32,780 bases of DNA from PHET01 sp038202795 (GCA_038202795.1 JBBREQ010000018.1:1-32780); one strand, 5' to 3'. Positions 25,045 through 32,066 are shown, counted from the first letter of the stretch. Notes: generated by a model not told the origin, from the letters alone. Made by a program: numbers and translations.

Positions 25045-25734
25045 ATGACCGACCGCACCGTACACGATGATTCGGAAGGGAGGGGTCGGAAGACTCCTCC
25101 CTCCGGAAGACATGGCGCCGAAGAGAGGGAACCGGGGGTTCCTCGCTCCGGAAGACATAGCCTACGCGAGGAACCCCCGGTTCCCTCAGCGGTGGGTACT
25201 CCCGACCAGGCCGTCGATCCGGAACTGGTTTCCGACTTGGGAGCCGAGTACGAGCTCAGGGGCGATGTGGCGGCGGCGGAACTCGCGGCTGCTAAGGCTG
25301 AGGCCTTGGAGTGGCGGGACAAGGGGATGCGGGCGCAGGCGGACTTCGAGAACACGCGCAAGCGGCTTGAAGTCCGGCACGCGGATGCGCTCCTGCGGGC
25401 GGGCGAGCGCATCGTGGCGAACCTGCTTCCTGTCCTCGATGACCTGGACCGGGCAATCGACCACTCAGTAGCGGACGGGACTGACCTGTTTGAAGGGCTC
25501 GACGCGGTGCGGCGCAAGCTGCTCGACGTTCTCGCACGCGAGGGTTGCTCGGCGATAGATCCGTTTGGTGACGCGTTCGATCCGGACAAGCACAACGCGG
25601 TGCAGATGCGTGAGGACACAGGGGTTGTTGACCACTCGGTGGTCGAGGTCTTCCAGAAGGGCTACGAGATGCACGGGCGTGTCCTGCGCCCGGCGATGGT
25701 GGTCGTGTCCACCGGAGGGCCTTCGAGGGAGTAG
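25045..25734 (+). CDS. grpE: Nucleotide exchange factor GrpE, N-terminus carrying palindromic repeats
   Basis: This 229-residue protein starts at ATG 25045, two bases after the dnaK stop. The conserved part starts near residue 65: a coiled helix (AELAAAKAEALEWRDKGMRA, ADFENTRKRLE), then LLPVLDDLDRAID, LLDVLAREGCSAIDP and the end HGRVLRPAMVVVS. GrpE dimers release ADP from DnaK. Residues about 10-48 are low-complexity and encoded by two hairpins with the repeated peptide SGRH. GTG 25192 in the same frame, after the hairpins, is an alternative start but has no good ribosome site. The longer start is preferred because the frame is open from it and acidic, disordered N-termini are usual in GrpE. 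Confidence 0.92.
   Translation: MTDRTVHDDSEGRGRKTPPSGRHGAEEREPGVPRSGRHSLREEPPVPSAVGTPDQAVDPELVSDLGAEYELRGDVAAAELAAAKAEALEWRDKGMRAQADFENTRKRLEVRHADALLRAGERIVANLLPVLDDLDRAIDHSVADGTDLFEGLDAVRRKLLDVLAREGCSAIDPFGDAFDPDKHNAVQMREDTGVVDHSVVEVFQKGYEMHGRVLRPAMVVVSTGGPSRE
25073..25105. repeat. Hairpin 1 inside the grpE 5' coding region
   Basis: GGGAGGGGTC (25078-25087) pairs with GACTCCTCCC (25092-25101), with one G-T pair and a GGAA loop. Outer pairs 25073-25075 with 25103-25105 extend it past a single bulged A. It sits 28 bases into grpE and keeps the frame open. Confidence 0.8.
25125..25187. repeat. Palindromic element with 22-bp arms inside grpE
   Basis: A perfect 22-bp inverted repeat (arms 25125-25146 and 25166-25187) flanks a 19-base loop; the arm core is AACCGGGGGTTCCTCGC. 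The element is 63 bases, exactly 21 codons, and leaves grpE in frame. CTCCGGAAGACAT occurs at 25101-25113 and again at 25146-25158, a 45-base direct repeat that gives the duplicated SGRH peptide. The right arm resembles the hypF element. Confidence 0.9.
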
Positions 25735-25740
25735 GCCATC

Positions 25741-26847
25741 ATGGCGCCAAAGAGCAATTACTACGACATTCTGGGCGTGAAGAAGGACGCTAAACCGGAC
25801 GAGATCAAGAAAGCGTTCCGCAAGCTCGCGCGCAAGCACCACCCGGATGCCGGTGGTGACGAGGAGAAGTTCAAGGACATCAACGAGGCGTACGAGGTCC
25901 TCTCGGACACCGAGAAGCGCTCGCAGTATGACCAGTATGGCCAGTACTTTGGCGGGCAGGTTCCGCCAGGTGCAGGCGGACAGCCGGGTGGTGCGGGTTG
26001 GCCCGGCGGCGCGAACGCCACTGTCGACCTAGGCGATATCTTCGGCGACATCTTCAGCGGCGGCGGTGGTGGGTTTGGCGGACGCAGGAGCGGCCCGCAG
26101 CCCCGCCGCGGTCGTGATGTTCAGGTCAATCTCGACCTGAGCTTTGATGCCGCGTTCACGGGCACATCGGCCCAAGTGCAGATCGAGCGCGCCGAGGACT
26201 GCTCGACGTGCAAGGGGACGGGCGCGAAGCCGGGTACGTCGCGCACCACCTGCTCCACCTGCAAGGGGAGTGGCTCGGTAAGCGAAGGCCAAGGCATGTT
26301 CGGCTTCGCGCGCAGCTGCCCGACCTGCCAAGGCCAAGGGACGGTCATCGAGCAGCCTTGCTCGGCGTGCCGGGGCCGCGGCCGTGTCGTTCGGATGAAG
26401 CCGGTCACGGTCAACGTTCCGGCCGGGGCTACCGACGGCGGCAAGTTGCGGTTCAAGGGCCAAGGTGAGTCGGGCGATGCGGGCGGACCCTCGGGCGATC
26501 TGTACGTGGTCACTCGCATCAAGGCACATCCGTACTTCACGCGCGATGCAGCCGACGTGCTGCTCGAGCTACCGGTTTCGGTGAGTGAGGCCGCGCTGGG
26601 CGCGCAGATCACGGTGCCCACGCCGGATGGTGCGAAGGTCAAGCTGAAGGTGCCAGCCGGCACGCAGAGCGGAAAGACCCTCAGGGTGCGCGGTAAAGGC
26701 GCGTCCAAGCTCAAGGGCGGCGGGCTCGGCGATCTTCGAGTGAAGGTCAAGGTGGTGGTTCCCGAGGAGCTCACAGAACAGCAGCGCGAACTGTACGAGC
26801 AGCTCGCGGACGCAACGCCCTCTGACATGCGGGCGCATATCAGGTAG
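25741..26847 (+). CDS. dnaJ: Co-chaperone DnaJ (Hsp40)
   Basis: This 368-residue type I DnaJ starts at ATG 25741, 6 bases after grpE. The J domain (residues 5-70) holds the DnaK-activating His34-Pro35-Asp36. A Gly-rich linker (GGQPGGAGWPGGANA, then GGGGGFGGRRSG) follows, then four zinc-binding repeats CSTCKGTG, CSTCKGSG, CPTCQGQG and CSACRGRG, and the C-terminal substrate-binding beta domains. DnaJ delivers clients to DnaK and triggers ATP hydrolysis. All elements are intact. The hspR gene follows after 42 bases. Confidence 0.97.
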   Translation: MAPKSNYYDILGVKKDAKPDEIKKAFRKLARKHHPDAGGDEEKFKDINEAYEVLSDTEKRSQYDQYGQYFGGQVPPGAGGQPGGAGWPGGANATVDLGDIFGDIFSGGGGGFGGRRSGPQPRRGRDVQVNLDLSFDAAFTGTSAQVQIERAEDCSTCKGTGAKPGTSRTTCSTCKGSGSVSEGQGMFGFARSCPTCQGQGTVIEQPCSACRGRGRVVRMKPVTVNVPAGATDGGKLRFKGQGESGDAGGPSGDLYVVTRIKAHPYFTRDAADVLLELPVSVSEAALGAQITVPTPDGAKVKLKVPAGTQSGKTLRVRGKGASKLKGGGLGDLRVKVKVVVPEELTEQQRELYEQLADATPSDMRAHIR

Positions 26848-26889
26848 GAGAGGGGCCCACACGGTCCCGCTGCAAGAAAGGCCGGAGCG

Positions 26890-27282
26890 ATGGCACGAAC
26901 AGGCAGAGACAGGCCGCTGTACATGATCAGCGTCGCAGCCGATCTGGCCGGCGTTCACCCTCAGACCCTGCGCATCTACGAGCGCAAGGAGCTCATCTGC
27001 CCACAGCGCTCGGGTGGGAACACACGGCTCTATTCGGAAGCCGACATCGAGCGTCTGCGGCTGATTCAGGAGCTGACCCAGATCGAGGGCATCAACCTAG
27101 CTGGCGTCATGCGGATCATCGAGCTGCAGCGTGAACTGGACCGGGCGCGTGAAGAGCTGGACGCGGCCCGCCGCATGCTGGCCCGCGCAGAGCGCGCCAC
27201 GCATGAAAGCGCGCGGGTGGCACACGTGCGGACGGCCCTCGTGCATGTGCGCAGCGGTGCCGTTGTGCGGAGGCAGGGGTGA
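26890..27282 (+). CDS. hspR: Heat-shock repressor HspR (MerR family)
   Basis: This 130-residue protein has the MerR winged-helix segment YMISVAADLAGVHPQTLRIYERKELICPQRSGGNTRLYS, here spanning residues 13-51, with helix-turn-helix and wing, followed by a coiled dimerisation helix (IIELQRELDRAREELDAARR). The position after dnaJ and the sequence identify HspR, which represses the dnaK operon, and in relatives also clpB and lon, together with DnaK as co-repressor. Family operators are HAIR repeats; only a degenerate match lies near the dnaK promoter. The C-terminal tail (after residue 100) is basic and low-complexity. Confidence 0.93.
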   Translation: MARTGRDRPLYMISVAADLAGVHPQTLRIYERKELICPQRSGGNTRLYSEADIERLRLIQELTQIEGINLAGVMRIIELQRELDRAREELDAARRMLARAERATHESARVAHVRTALVHVRSGAVVRRQG

Positions 27283-27301
27283 GCAGTGCGAGTGGAGAGC
27301 A

Positions 27302-27392
27302 GGGCCGCCCCACGCCCGCGGACGGCGACAAACGGACTGCGGCTGTCCGCTGGATGGAGGGCGTCCACAACGGTGAGGTGTGGGGCGGACCC
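27302..27392 (+). promoter_or_regulatory. Structured, branched inverted repeat ahead of clpB
   Basis: The outer stem pairs 27302-27313 (GGGCCGCCCCAC) with 27380-27392 (GTGGGGCGG-A-CCC) with one bulged A. Inside, GCGGACGGC (27318-27326) pairs with GCTGTCCGC (27342-27350), and a weaker GGA/TCC pair follows, giving a three-way-junction shape. CTTGAGC, one HspR-box-like half-site, follows at 27394-27400 without a partner. The gap 27283-27503 has no other convincing feature and no coding potential I can support. Confidence 0.5.
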
Positions 27393-27503
27393 CCTTGAGC
27401 GTTCGTCGCATGGGTGTGGTCACGCCTACTCCGGGGTCGGACAGCGCCGGCTTGAAGTGCGAAGCGGTAGCGCTCGGACGAGCGCGTAAGTGAGGTAACT
27501 GAG

Positions 27504-30086
27504 ATGAGACTCGACAAACTGACTATCAAGGCCCAAGAGGCGCTTGAAGCCTCGCAGGGCATCGCCGATGAGGGCGGCTCACCGCAGGTCGAGCCCGAGC
27601 ACCTGCTCAAGGCGCTGCTCGACCAGGCTGACGGTATCGTCCGGCCCGTGCTGGGCAAAGTCGGCGCCGACGTGAGTGCACTCGATGCGGCGCTTGCCGA
27701 CGTGTTGGCCGGCATGCCGCGCGTGAGCGGTGCCGCCGCGCAGTTCCAGGTCTCTCCTCGGCTGAACACGGTCCTCTCGGATGGCTTCAAAGTCGCCGAG
27801 AAGCTCAAGGACGCGTATGTCTCGACCGAGCATCTGCTGCTCGCCCTTGCTGCCGACAAGGGCGAGGCCGGCCGCGTGCTCGAGCGCCAGGGTGTCTCGG
27901 CAGACCGGCTGGGCAAGGCGATCGATGAGTTGCGGGCGGGCTCCAAGGTCACCGACCAGAACCCCGAGGGCCAGATGCAGGCGCTCGAGCGCTACGGGCG
28001 CAACCTCACCGAGATGGCGCGCGAGGGCAAGCTCGACCCGGTCATCGGTCGCAATGAGGAGATCCGACGCGCGATTCAGGTGCTCTCGCGGCGCACGAAG
28101 AACAACCCGGTGCTTATCGGCGAGCCGGGAACGGGCAAGACCGCAATCGTCGAGGGGCTGGCCCAGCGCATCGTGGCCGGGGATGTGCCGTCGTCGCTGC
28201 GGGACAAGGACGTCGTGTCGCTGGACTTGAGCGCGATGGTCGCCGGTGCGAAGTACCGCGGCGAGTTCGAAGACCGGCTCAAGGCCGTGTTGCGCGAGAT
28301 CGAGGCGGCGGAGGGTCGCATCATCCTGTTCATTGACGAGATGCACACCATCGTGGGCGCGGGCGCCGCCGAGGGCGCCCTGGATGCGGGCAACATGCTC
28401 AAGCCCGCACTGGCGCGCGGGCAGCTGCACGCCATCGGTGCGACAACGCTGGATGAGTACCGCAAGCACATCGAGAAGGACGCCGCGCTCGAGCGACGGT
28501 TCCAGCCCATTGTGGTGGGCGAACCCAGTGTCGAGGATACGATCGCGATTCTGCGCGGGTTGAAAGAGAAGTACGAGGTGCACCACGGTGTCCGCATCAC
28601 GGATGGCGCGATCGTCAGTGCCGCCGAGCTCTCGAACCGCTACATCGCCGATAGGTTCCTGCCTGACAAGGCGATCGACCTGATTGACGAGGCCGCATCC
28701 CGCCTGCGTATCGAGATCGACTCGATGCCCACCGAGATCGATCAGGTGGAACGGCGCCTGACCCAGATGCAGATCGAGGAGCAGGCGCTCCTGCGCGAGG
28801 AGGATGCTGCGAGCATCGAGCGACTCGAGACGCTACGCTCCGAGATGGCGGGCATCACCGAGCAGCTCTCGGGACTGAAGGCCACGTGGCATTCCGAGAA
28901 GGACGTCATCGAAGGTTCGCAGCAGCTGAAGGCCGAACTCGAGCAGGCCCGCACCGACGAGGAGCGAGCGACGCGCGAGGGCGACCTGCAACGGGCGGCG
29001 GAGATCCGCTACGGACGCATCCCGGAGCTCGACAGACAGCTCGTGGAGAGCACTGAGCGCTTGGGGGCTCTACAAGCCGACGGCGCGATGCTCAAAGAAG
29101 AGGTCACCGAGGAGGAGATCGCCGCGGTCGTGGGCGCGTGGACCGGCATTCCGGTAGCGCGACTCATGCAGGGTGAGATGGCGAAGCTCGCTAACCTCGA
29201 GGAGCATCTGCACGAGCGCGTCATCGGGCAAGATGAGGCCGTGGCCGCGGTTGCGGGCGCGATCAGACGCTCGCGTGCCGGGCTGAGCGACCCGGACAAG
29301 CCTATCGGGTCGTTCCTGTTCTTAGGCCCCACGGGCGTGGGCAAGACCGAGCTCGCCAAGACACTCGCCAACTATCTGTTCGACAACGAGCGCGCGATGG
29401 TGCGCATCGACATGTCGGAGTACATGGAGAAGTTCAGCGTCCAGCGGCTCATCGGAGCGCCTCCGGGATACGTGGGCTACGAAGAGGGCGGCCAGCTCAC
29501 CGAGGCGGTGCGGCGCAGGCCCTACTCGGTGATTCTGCTCGATGAGATCGAGAAGGCGCATCCGGATGTGTTCAACGTGCTGTTGCAGGTGCTCGACGAC
29601 GGGCGTCTGACCGACGGCCAGGGGCGCGTGGTGAGTTTCAAGAATGCGATCGTGGTCATGACGAGCAACGTCGGCTCGCAGCACATCCAGGCGTTTGCCG
29701 AGGGCGGTGCCGACGAGGAGACGATGAAGCGGATGCTCGAGGAAGCGCTGCGCACGACCTTCCGGCCGGAGTTCCTCAACCGCGTCGACGACACGGTGAT
29801 CTTCCACGCGCTGACGATGGGTGAGTTGGAGAAGATCGTTGGGTTGCAGCTTGAAGGCGTGCGCAAGCGCCTGGCCGAGCGGAAGATCGGGCTCGAACTC
29901 ACGTCTGCGGCGGTGGAGCGCTTGGCTCTCGACGGATTCGATCCCGTGTTTGGGGCCCGGCCGCTCAAGCGGCTGATTCAGCGCGAGGTGGTGGACCGCG
30001 TCGCGAAGGAGCTCATTGAGGGCCGGCTGCACGAGGGTGGTGCGGTGACGATCGGGTTCGGGGCGAGCGGGTACGTGGTGGAGTAG
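27504..30086 (+). CDS. clpB: Disaggregase ClpB (Hsp100)
   Basis: This 860-residue protein starts at ATG 27504 (GAGG upstream). It has an N-terminal Clp-N double repeat (residues 1-145), the first AAA+ domain with Walker A GEPGTGKT (206-213) and IILFIDEMHTIVGAG, the ClpB-specific coiled middle domain (about 405-525), the second AAA+ domain with Walker A GPTGVGKT (608-615) and VILLDEIEKAH, and the C-terminal D2-small domain. ClpB extracts proteins from aggregates with DnaK, DnaJ and GrpE, all encoded directly upstream. There is no IGF/L loop for ClpP that I can see, in keeping with ClpB rather than ClpA/C. Confidence 0.97.
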   Translation: MRLDKLTIKAQEALEASQGIADEGGSPQVEPEHLLKALLDQADGIVRPVLGKVGADVSALDAALADVLAGMPRVSGAAAQFQVSPRLNTVLSDGFKVAEKLKDAYVSTEHLLLALAADKGEAGRVLERQGVSADRLGKAIDELRAGSKVTDQNPEGQMQALERYGRNLTEMAREGKLDPVIGRNEEIRRAIQVLSRRTKNNPVLIGEPGTGKTAIVEGLAQRIVAGDVPSSLRDKDVVSLDLSAMVAGAKYRGEFEDRLKAVLREIEAAEGRIILFIDEMHTIVGAGAAEGALDAGNMLKPALARGQLHAIGATTLDEYRKHIEKDAALERRFQPIVVGEPSVEDTIAILRGLKEKYEVHHGVRITDGAIVSAAELSNRYIADRFLPDKAIDLIDEAASRLRIEIDSMPTEIDQVERRLTQMQIEEQALLREEDAASIERLETLRSEMAGITEQLSGLKATWHSEKDVIEGSQQLKAELEQARTDEERATREGDLQRAAEIRYGRIPELDRQLVESTERLGALQADGAMLKEEVTEEEIAAVVGAWTGIPVARLMQGEMAKLANLEEHLHERVIGQDEAVAAVAGAIRRSRAGLSDPDKPIGSFLFLGPTGVGKTELAKTLANYLFDNERAMVRIDMSEYMEKFSVQRLIGAPPGYVGYEEGGQLTEAVRRRPYSVILLDEIEKAHPDVFNVLLQVLDDGRLTDGQGRVVSFKNAIVVMTSNVGSQHIQAFAEGGADEETMKRMLEEALRTTFRPEFLNRVDDTVIFHALTMGELEKIVGLQLEGVRKRLAERKIGLELTSAAVERLALDGFDPVFGARPLKRLIQREVVDRVAKELIEGRLHEGGAVTIGFGASGYVVE

Positions 30087-30103
30087 GACGCTGCTTGCTC
30101 ACG

Positions 30104-30289
30104 TTATGGCCCGGCAATCTCTAGGTCACGGCAGATCTTGCGAGCCAGGAAGCCGTTGATTTCGCGATGCCTCGGCACGGCGGTCGCGGTGCCCGCGGCG
30201 CGGTTCACGAAGACCGAGTGGCTGCCGCCTTCGCGTTGAAGCTCGCAGCCGTGCGCCTTGAGGTGCCGAATCAATTCGGCGCGTTTCAC
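30104..30289 (-). CDS. hicA: HicA-type mRNA interferase toxin
   Basis: This 61-residue protein is read from GTG 30289, overlapping the hicB stop (GTGA). It has the double-stranded-RNA-binding-like HicA fold: ELIRHLKAHGCELQREGGSHSVFVN with the catalytic His in GGSH, and the ending VPRHREINGFLARKICRDL. HicA cleaves mRNA when freed from its antitoxin. The catalytic His is present, so the toxin looks intact. Confidence 0.92.
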   Translation of the reverse strand: MKRAELIRHLKAHGCELQREGGSHSVFVNRAAGTATAVPRHREINGFLARKICRDLEIAGP

Positions 30290-30507
30290 GCCGTGAAGAG
30301 CAGGGGCTCCTTGATGACGGGCTTGTCGCCGAGGCGCTCTTCAGCGAGCGTTCGGTTGGCTTCCAGTACGAGCTCAACGGCCTCGGCCAAGCCCGCGCGT
30401 GCCTCATCGAGCGTGCTTGCCTGCGTGTTGGCGCCGGGAAGCTCCTCGACATAGCCGATGTAGCCTTCCGGCACCTGTTCGAACACCGCCGTGAACTGAA
30501 TCTTCAT
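30286..30507 (-). CDS. hicB: HicB-type antitoxin (short form)
   Basis: This 73-residue protein is read from ATG 30507 with GGAGG about 9 bases upstream. The longer frame upstream is not HicB-like. The partial RNase-H-like HicB domain is clear: FTAVFEQVPEGYIGYVEELPGANTQASTLDEARAGLAEAVELVL, here spanning residues 5-48. There is no separate DNA-binding domain, as in short HicB proteins. It binds and neutralises HicA, which is encoded just downstream with translational overlap. A TAGACT-type promoter lies upstream. Confidence 0.92.
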   Translation of the reverse strand: MKIQFTAVFEQVPEGYIGYVEELPGANTQASTLDEARAGLAEAVELVLEANRTLAEERLGDKPVIKEPLLFTA

Positions 30508-30577
30508 GGGGCACTGCCTCCAAAGGCGAATCCGGCTGGATTCGTGTTCGCCAGTCATTGCGTCCGAGCCGTGCGAC

Positions 30578-30590
30578 CAGTCTAGCATCG
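30578..30590 (-). promoter_or_regulatory. Candidate extended -10 promoter of hicBA
   Basis: On the minus strand CGATGCTAGACTG contains TGC-TAGACT, an extended -10 pattern, about 70 bases upstream of hicB. The identical 13 bases lie upstream of the 47-aa membrane protein gene. No -35 box is seen. Confidence 0.4.
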
Positions 30591-30733
30591 GTTCTTTCAC
30601 CTCCTCGCGGCGAGTCTGGCTGCGAGGCCTTTCCCAGCGCTGGCGGGAACCTTACCTGCCAGTGTCCCTGACGCTGTGGGCCCGGGCTCAGATGCTCGGG
30701 CCTCGTCATGTCCGCGAGCGCAGGTACTGCCGC

Positions 30734-30762
30734 TTTACCGCCGGCAGGTCAATCCCTATCGT
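30734..30762 (+). promoter_or_regulatory. Candidate promoter before the Tes-like remnant
   Basis: TTTACC (30734-30739) and TATCGT (30757-30762) are 17 bases apart, about 38 bases before GTG 30801. The rest of the 293-base gap from hicB holds the hicBA promoter and a GGCCCG/CGGGCC hairpin near 30690. Confidence 0.4.
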
Positions 30763-30800
30763 TGGGCTCGCGCTTCCGCCATCGACTCCCGGGGAGCTCC

Positions 30801-31064
30801 GTGATCAGAGACTACGTCTTCCATGACTTCACCCGCAGCTTCTGCAGCAAGTGCCACGAGCTGTGTGACGCCAAGATCATCATCAAGAATGGCAGCGCCT
30901 TCCTGCTCAAGAACTGCCTCACGCATGGCGAAGAGATCGAGGTCTTCGAAGAGGACGCGAGCTACATTGAATGGCAACAACGTGCTGGGGTCGTAGTAAG
31001 GCCCCCCACAGAGGAGTTCCCATGCCGCTTGAGGATCTTGCGCGACAGAAGAGCCGGTTCCTGA
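30801..31064 (+). pseudogene. N-terminal remnant of a Tes-like radical SAM protein
   Basis: The 87-residue frame from GTG 30801 begins DYVFHDFTRSFCSKCHELCD and continues with a beta segment and CLTHGEEIEVF. This matches the zinc-ribbon-like N-terminal region of Tes-type radical SAM enzymes (tetraether lipid synthase family): CxxC at 15/18 and C-x2-HG at 39-43. The family then continues for about 400 residues with the radical SAM CxxxCxxC cluster, which is missing here. The last 25 residues are not family-like and overlap the start of the next gene. The reading is a truncated remnant; a real stand-alone small zinc protein is the alternative. Confidence 0.55.
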
Positions 31065-31621
31065 AACGGTTCGGCACTGCGCGCGATATGCCCGCTGCCC
31101 GCGCCGTGGCGCTTCGGGATGCCGTGGGTTCGGCGGTGACCAAAAACGCGCTCTACGCCCCCAAGGCGACGACCGGCGACAGGTACGAAGTCGATACCGG
31201 GTGGAAGCAGCTGCTCGATTCAATCGCATCCGAATACACCGATCCTGCGTCGTCCGAGAAGTACGAGGCGGACTTGGTTCGCCTGAGCGCCGAGATGAAC
31301 CGGACCTTCGGCGAGCACTTCCGCCAGACCCGCCATCCCAAGTTCGGCTACGAGGCGGGCTTTCGGATCTCGCACGCGCAGAAGAGCCTGTCTCTGGTTC
31401 TCAAGCACTACTGGTGTTTGAACCTCGTGGCGATGCCTCCGCAGTGTCCCGTCGATCGCACCGTCCTGATCGCTGCTCGGGCGGGCGAGCTCAACTCGAA
31501 GTGGACCGACGTCAACTCGATCGAGGCACACCGCCTCAAGATCAAGTGGTTGGCCGAAGCGGCGCGCCAAGAGGGTCTCGCGCTGGCCGAGTGGGAACTC
31601 AAGACCACAAACGCGACGTAG
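31022..31621 (+). CDS. Conserved-looking protein of unknown function
   Basis: This 199-residue protein starts at ATG 31022 with GAGGAG 6 bases upstream, overlapping the end of the Tes-like remnant in another frame. It is soluble and basic, with no signal peptide or membrane segment. The middle part carries HAQKSLSLVLKHYWCLNL, then MPPQCPVDRTVL and KWTDVNSIEAH. The conserved-looking HYWC/CPVDR pair and the WTDVN segment suggest a real fold, but I do not recognise the family and cannot assign a function. Downstream is the convergent 47-aa membrane protein gene. Confidence 0.65.
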   Translation: MPLEDLARQKSRFLKRFGTARDMPAARAVALRDAVGSAVTKNALYAPKATTGDRYEVDTGWKQLLDSIASEYTDPASSEKYEADLVRLSAEMNRTFGEHFRQTRHPKFGYEAGFRISHAQKSLSLVLKHYWCLNLVAMPPQCPVDRTVLIAARAGELNSKWTDVNSIEAHRLKIKWLAEAARQEGLALAEWELKTTNAT

Positions 31622-31643
31622 CGCTCGAATGCCTGCGGGGCAA

Positions 31644-31787
31644 CTACTCCAGAATCGTCAGCACCAGCAGGTGGCCCACAACCCAAACAAGGTAGATCAG
31701 AGCGCCAAGGGCGAGACCTCGCAGTACTCCCTTGACCAGCAGGCTGGCCAAGCCGGGGTCCTGCTGTGGTCCGGGGAAGGAATCCAT
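31644..31787 (-). CDS. 47-aa single-pass membrane protein
   Basis: The frame from ATG 31787 to TAG 31644-31646 encodes a 47-residue protein: a short polar start (MDSFPGPQQDPGLAS), then LLVKGVLRG and one long hydrophobic helix (LALGALIYLVWVVGHLLVL), ending TILE. AGAGG lies about 8 bases before the start, and a TAGACT-type promoter lies about 50 bases upstream. It lies between two convergent genes with no overlap. Function unknown; it is likely a small inner-membrane protein. Coding evidence is the membrane helix, ribosome site and promoter, all modest alone. Confidence 0.55.
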   Translation of the reverse strand: MDSFPGPQQDPGLASLLVKGVLRGLALGALIYLVWVVGHLLVLTILE

Positions 31788-31834
31788 GGTGTGTACCTCT
31801 GCGCGAGTGCGGGCCGCAGGCGGAGCGTTGTATT

Positions 31835-31847
31835 CAGTCTAGCATCG
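31835..31847 (-). promoter_or_regulatory. Candidate extended -10 promoter of the 47-aa gene
   Basis: The minus strand reads CGATGCTAGACTG, identical to the element ahead of hicBA, about 50 bases upstream of the 47-aa membrane protein ATG. No -35 box is visible. Confidence 0.35.
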
Positions 31848-31921
31848 CTGCGCTGCTGCACCCCGCTTCGTCGAGCGGGGCCATTACGAGTACCGCTCAC
31901 GTTCTTGTACCGTGCCGTTCA

Positions 31922-31996
31922 CCGACGCCACGGTATCGCGCTCAGCCGGAAGCACGGATAATCCTCGGCTGTAGTGGTGCGGTGCCGTGGCGTCGG
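31922..31996 (+). promoter_or_regulatory. Large inverted repeat ahead of the MFS transporter gene
   Basis: CCGACGCCACGG (31922-31933) and CCGTGGCGTCGG (31985-31996) are perfectly complementary. The stem extends by two pairs if a G-U is allowed, and a smaller AGCCG/CGGCT stem lies inside. The gap 31788-32066 also holds a CCCCGCT/AGCGGGG hairpin (31861-31880) and CGTAA/TTACG (32028-32044). It may be a leader RNA or an operator. I do not recognise a known riboswitch. Confidence 0.45.
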
Positions 31997-32066
31997 CTTT
32001 CTCGGCTGGAGTGCGCTTCCGTCGCATCGTAAGGGTGGGTTACGAATCGAATCGGAGGTGCGTGCC

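Noticed and set aside
27286..27489. 67-codon frame between hspR and clpB
   Set aside because: Composition is Arg/Ser-rich and it overlaps the branched inverted repeat; no ribosome site.
30690..30713. GGCCCG/CGGGCC hairpin as a terminator
   Set aside because: No T-run follows on either strand.
30506..30826. 106-codon + strand frame over the hicB promoter
   Set aside because: It overlaps hicB signals and has no recognisable motif.
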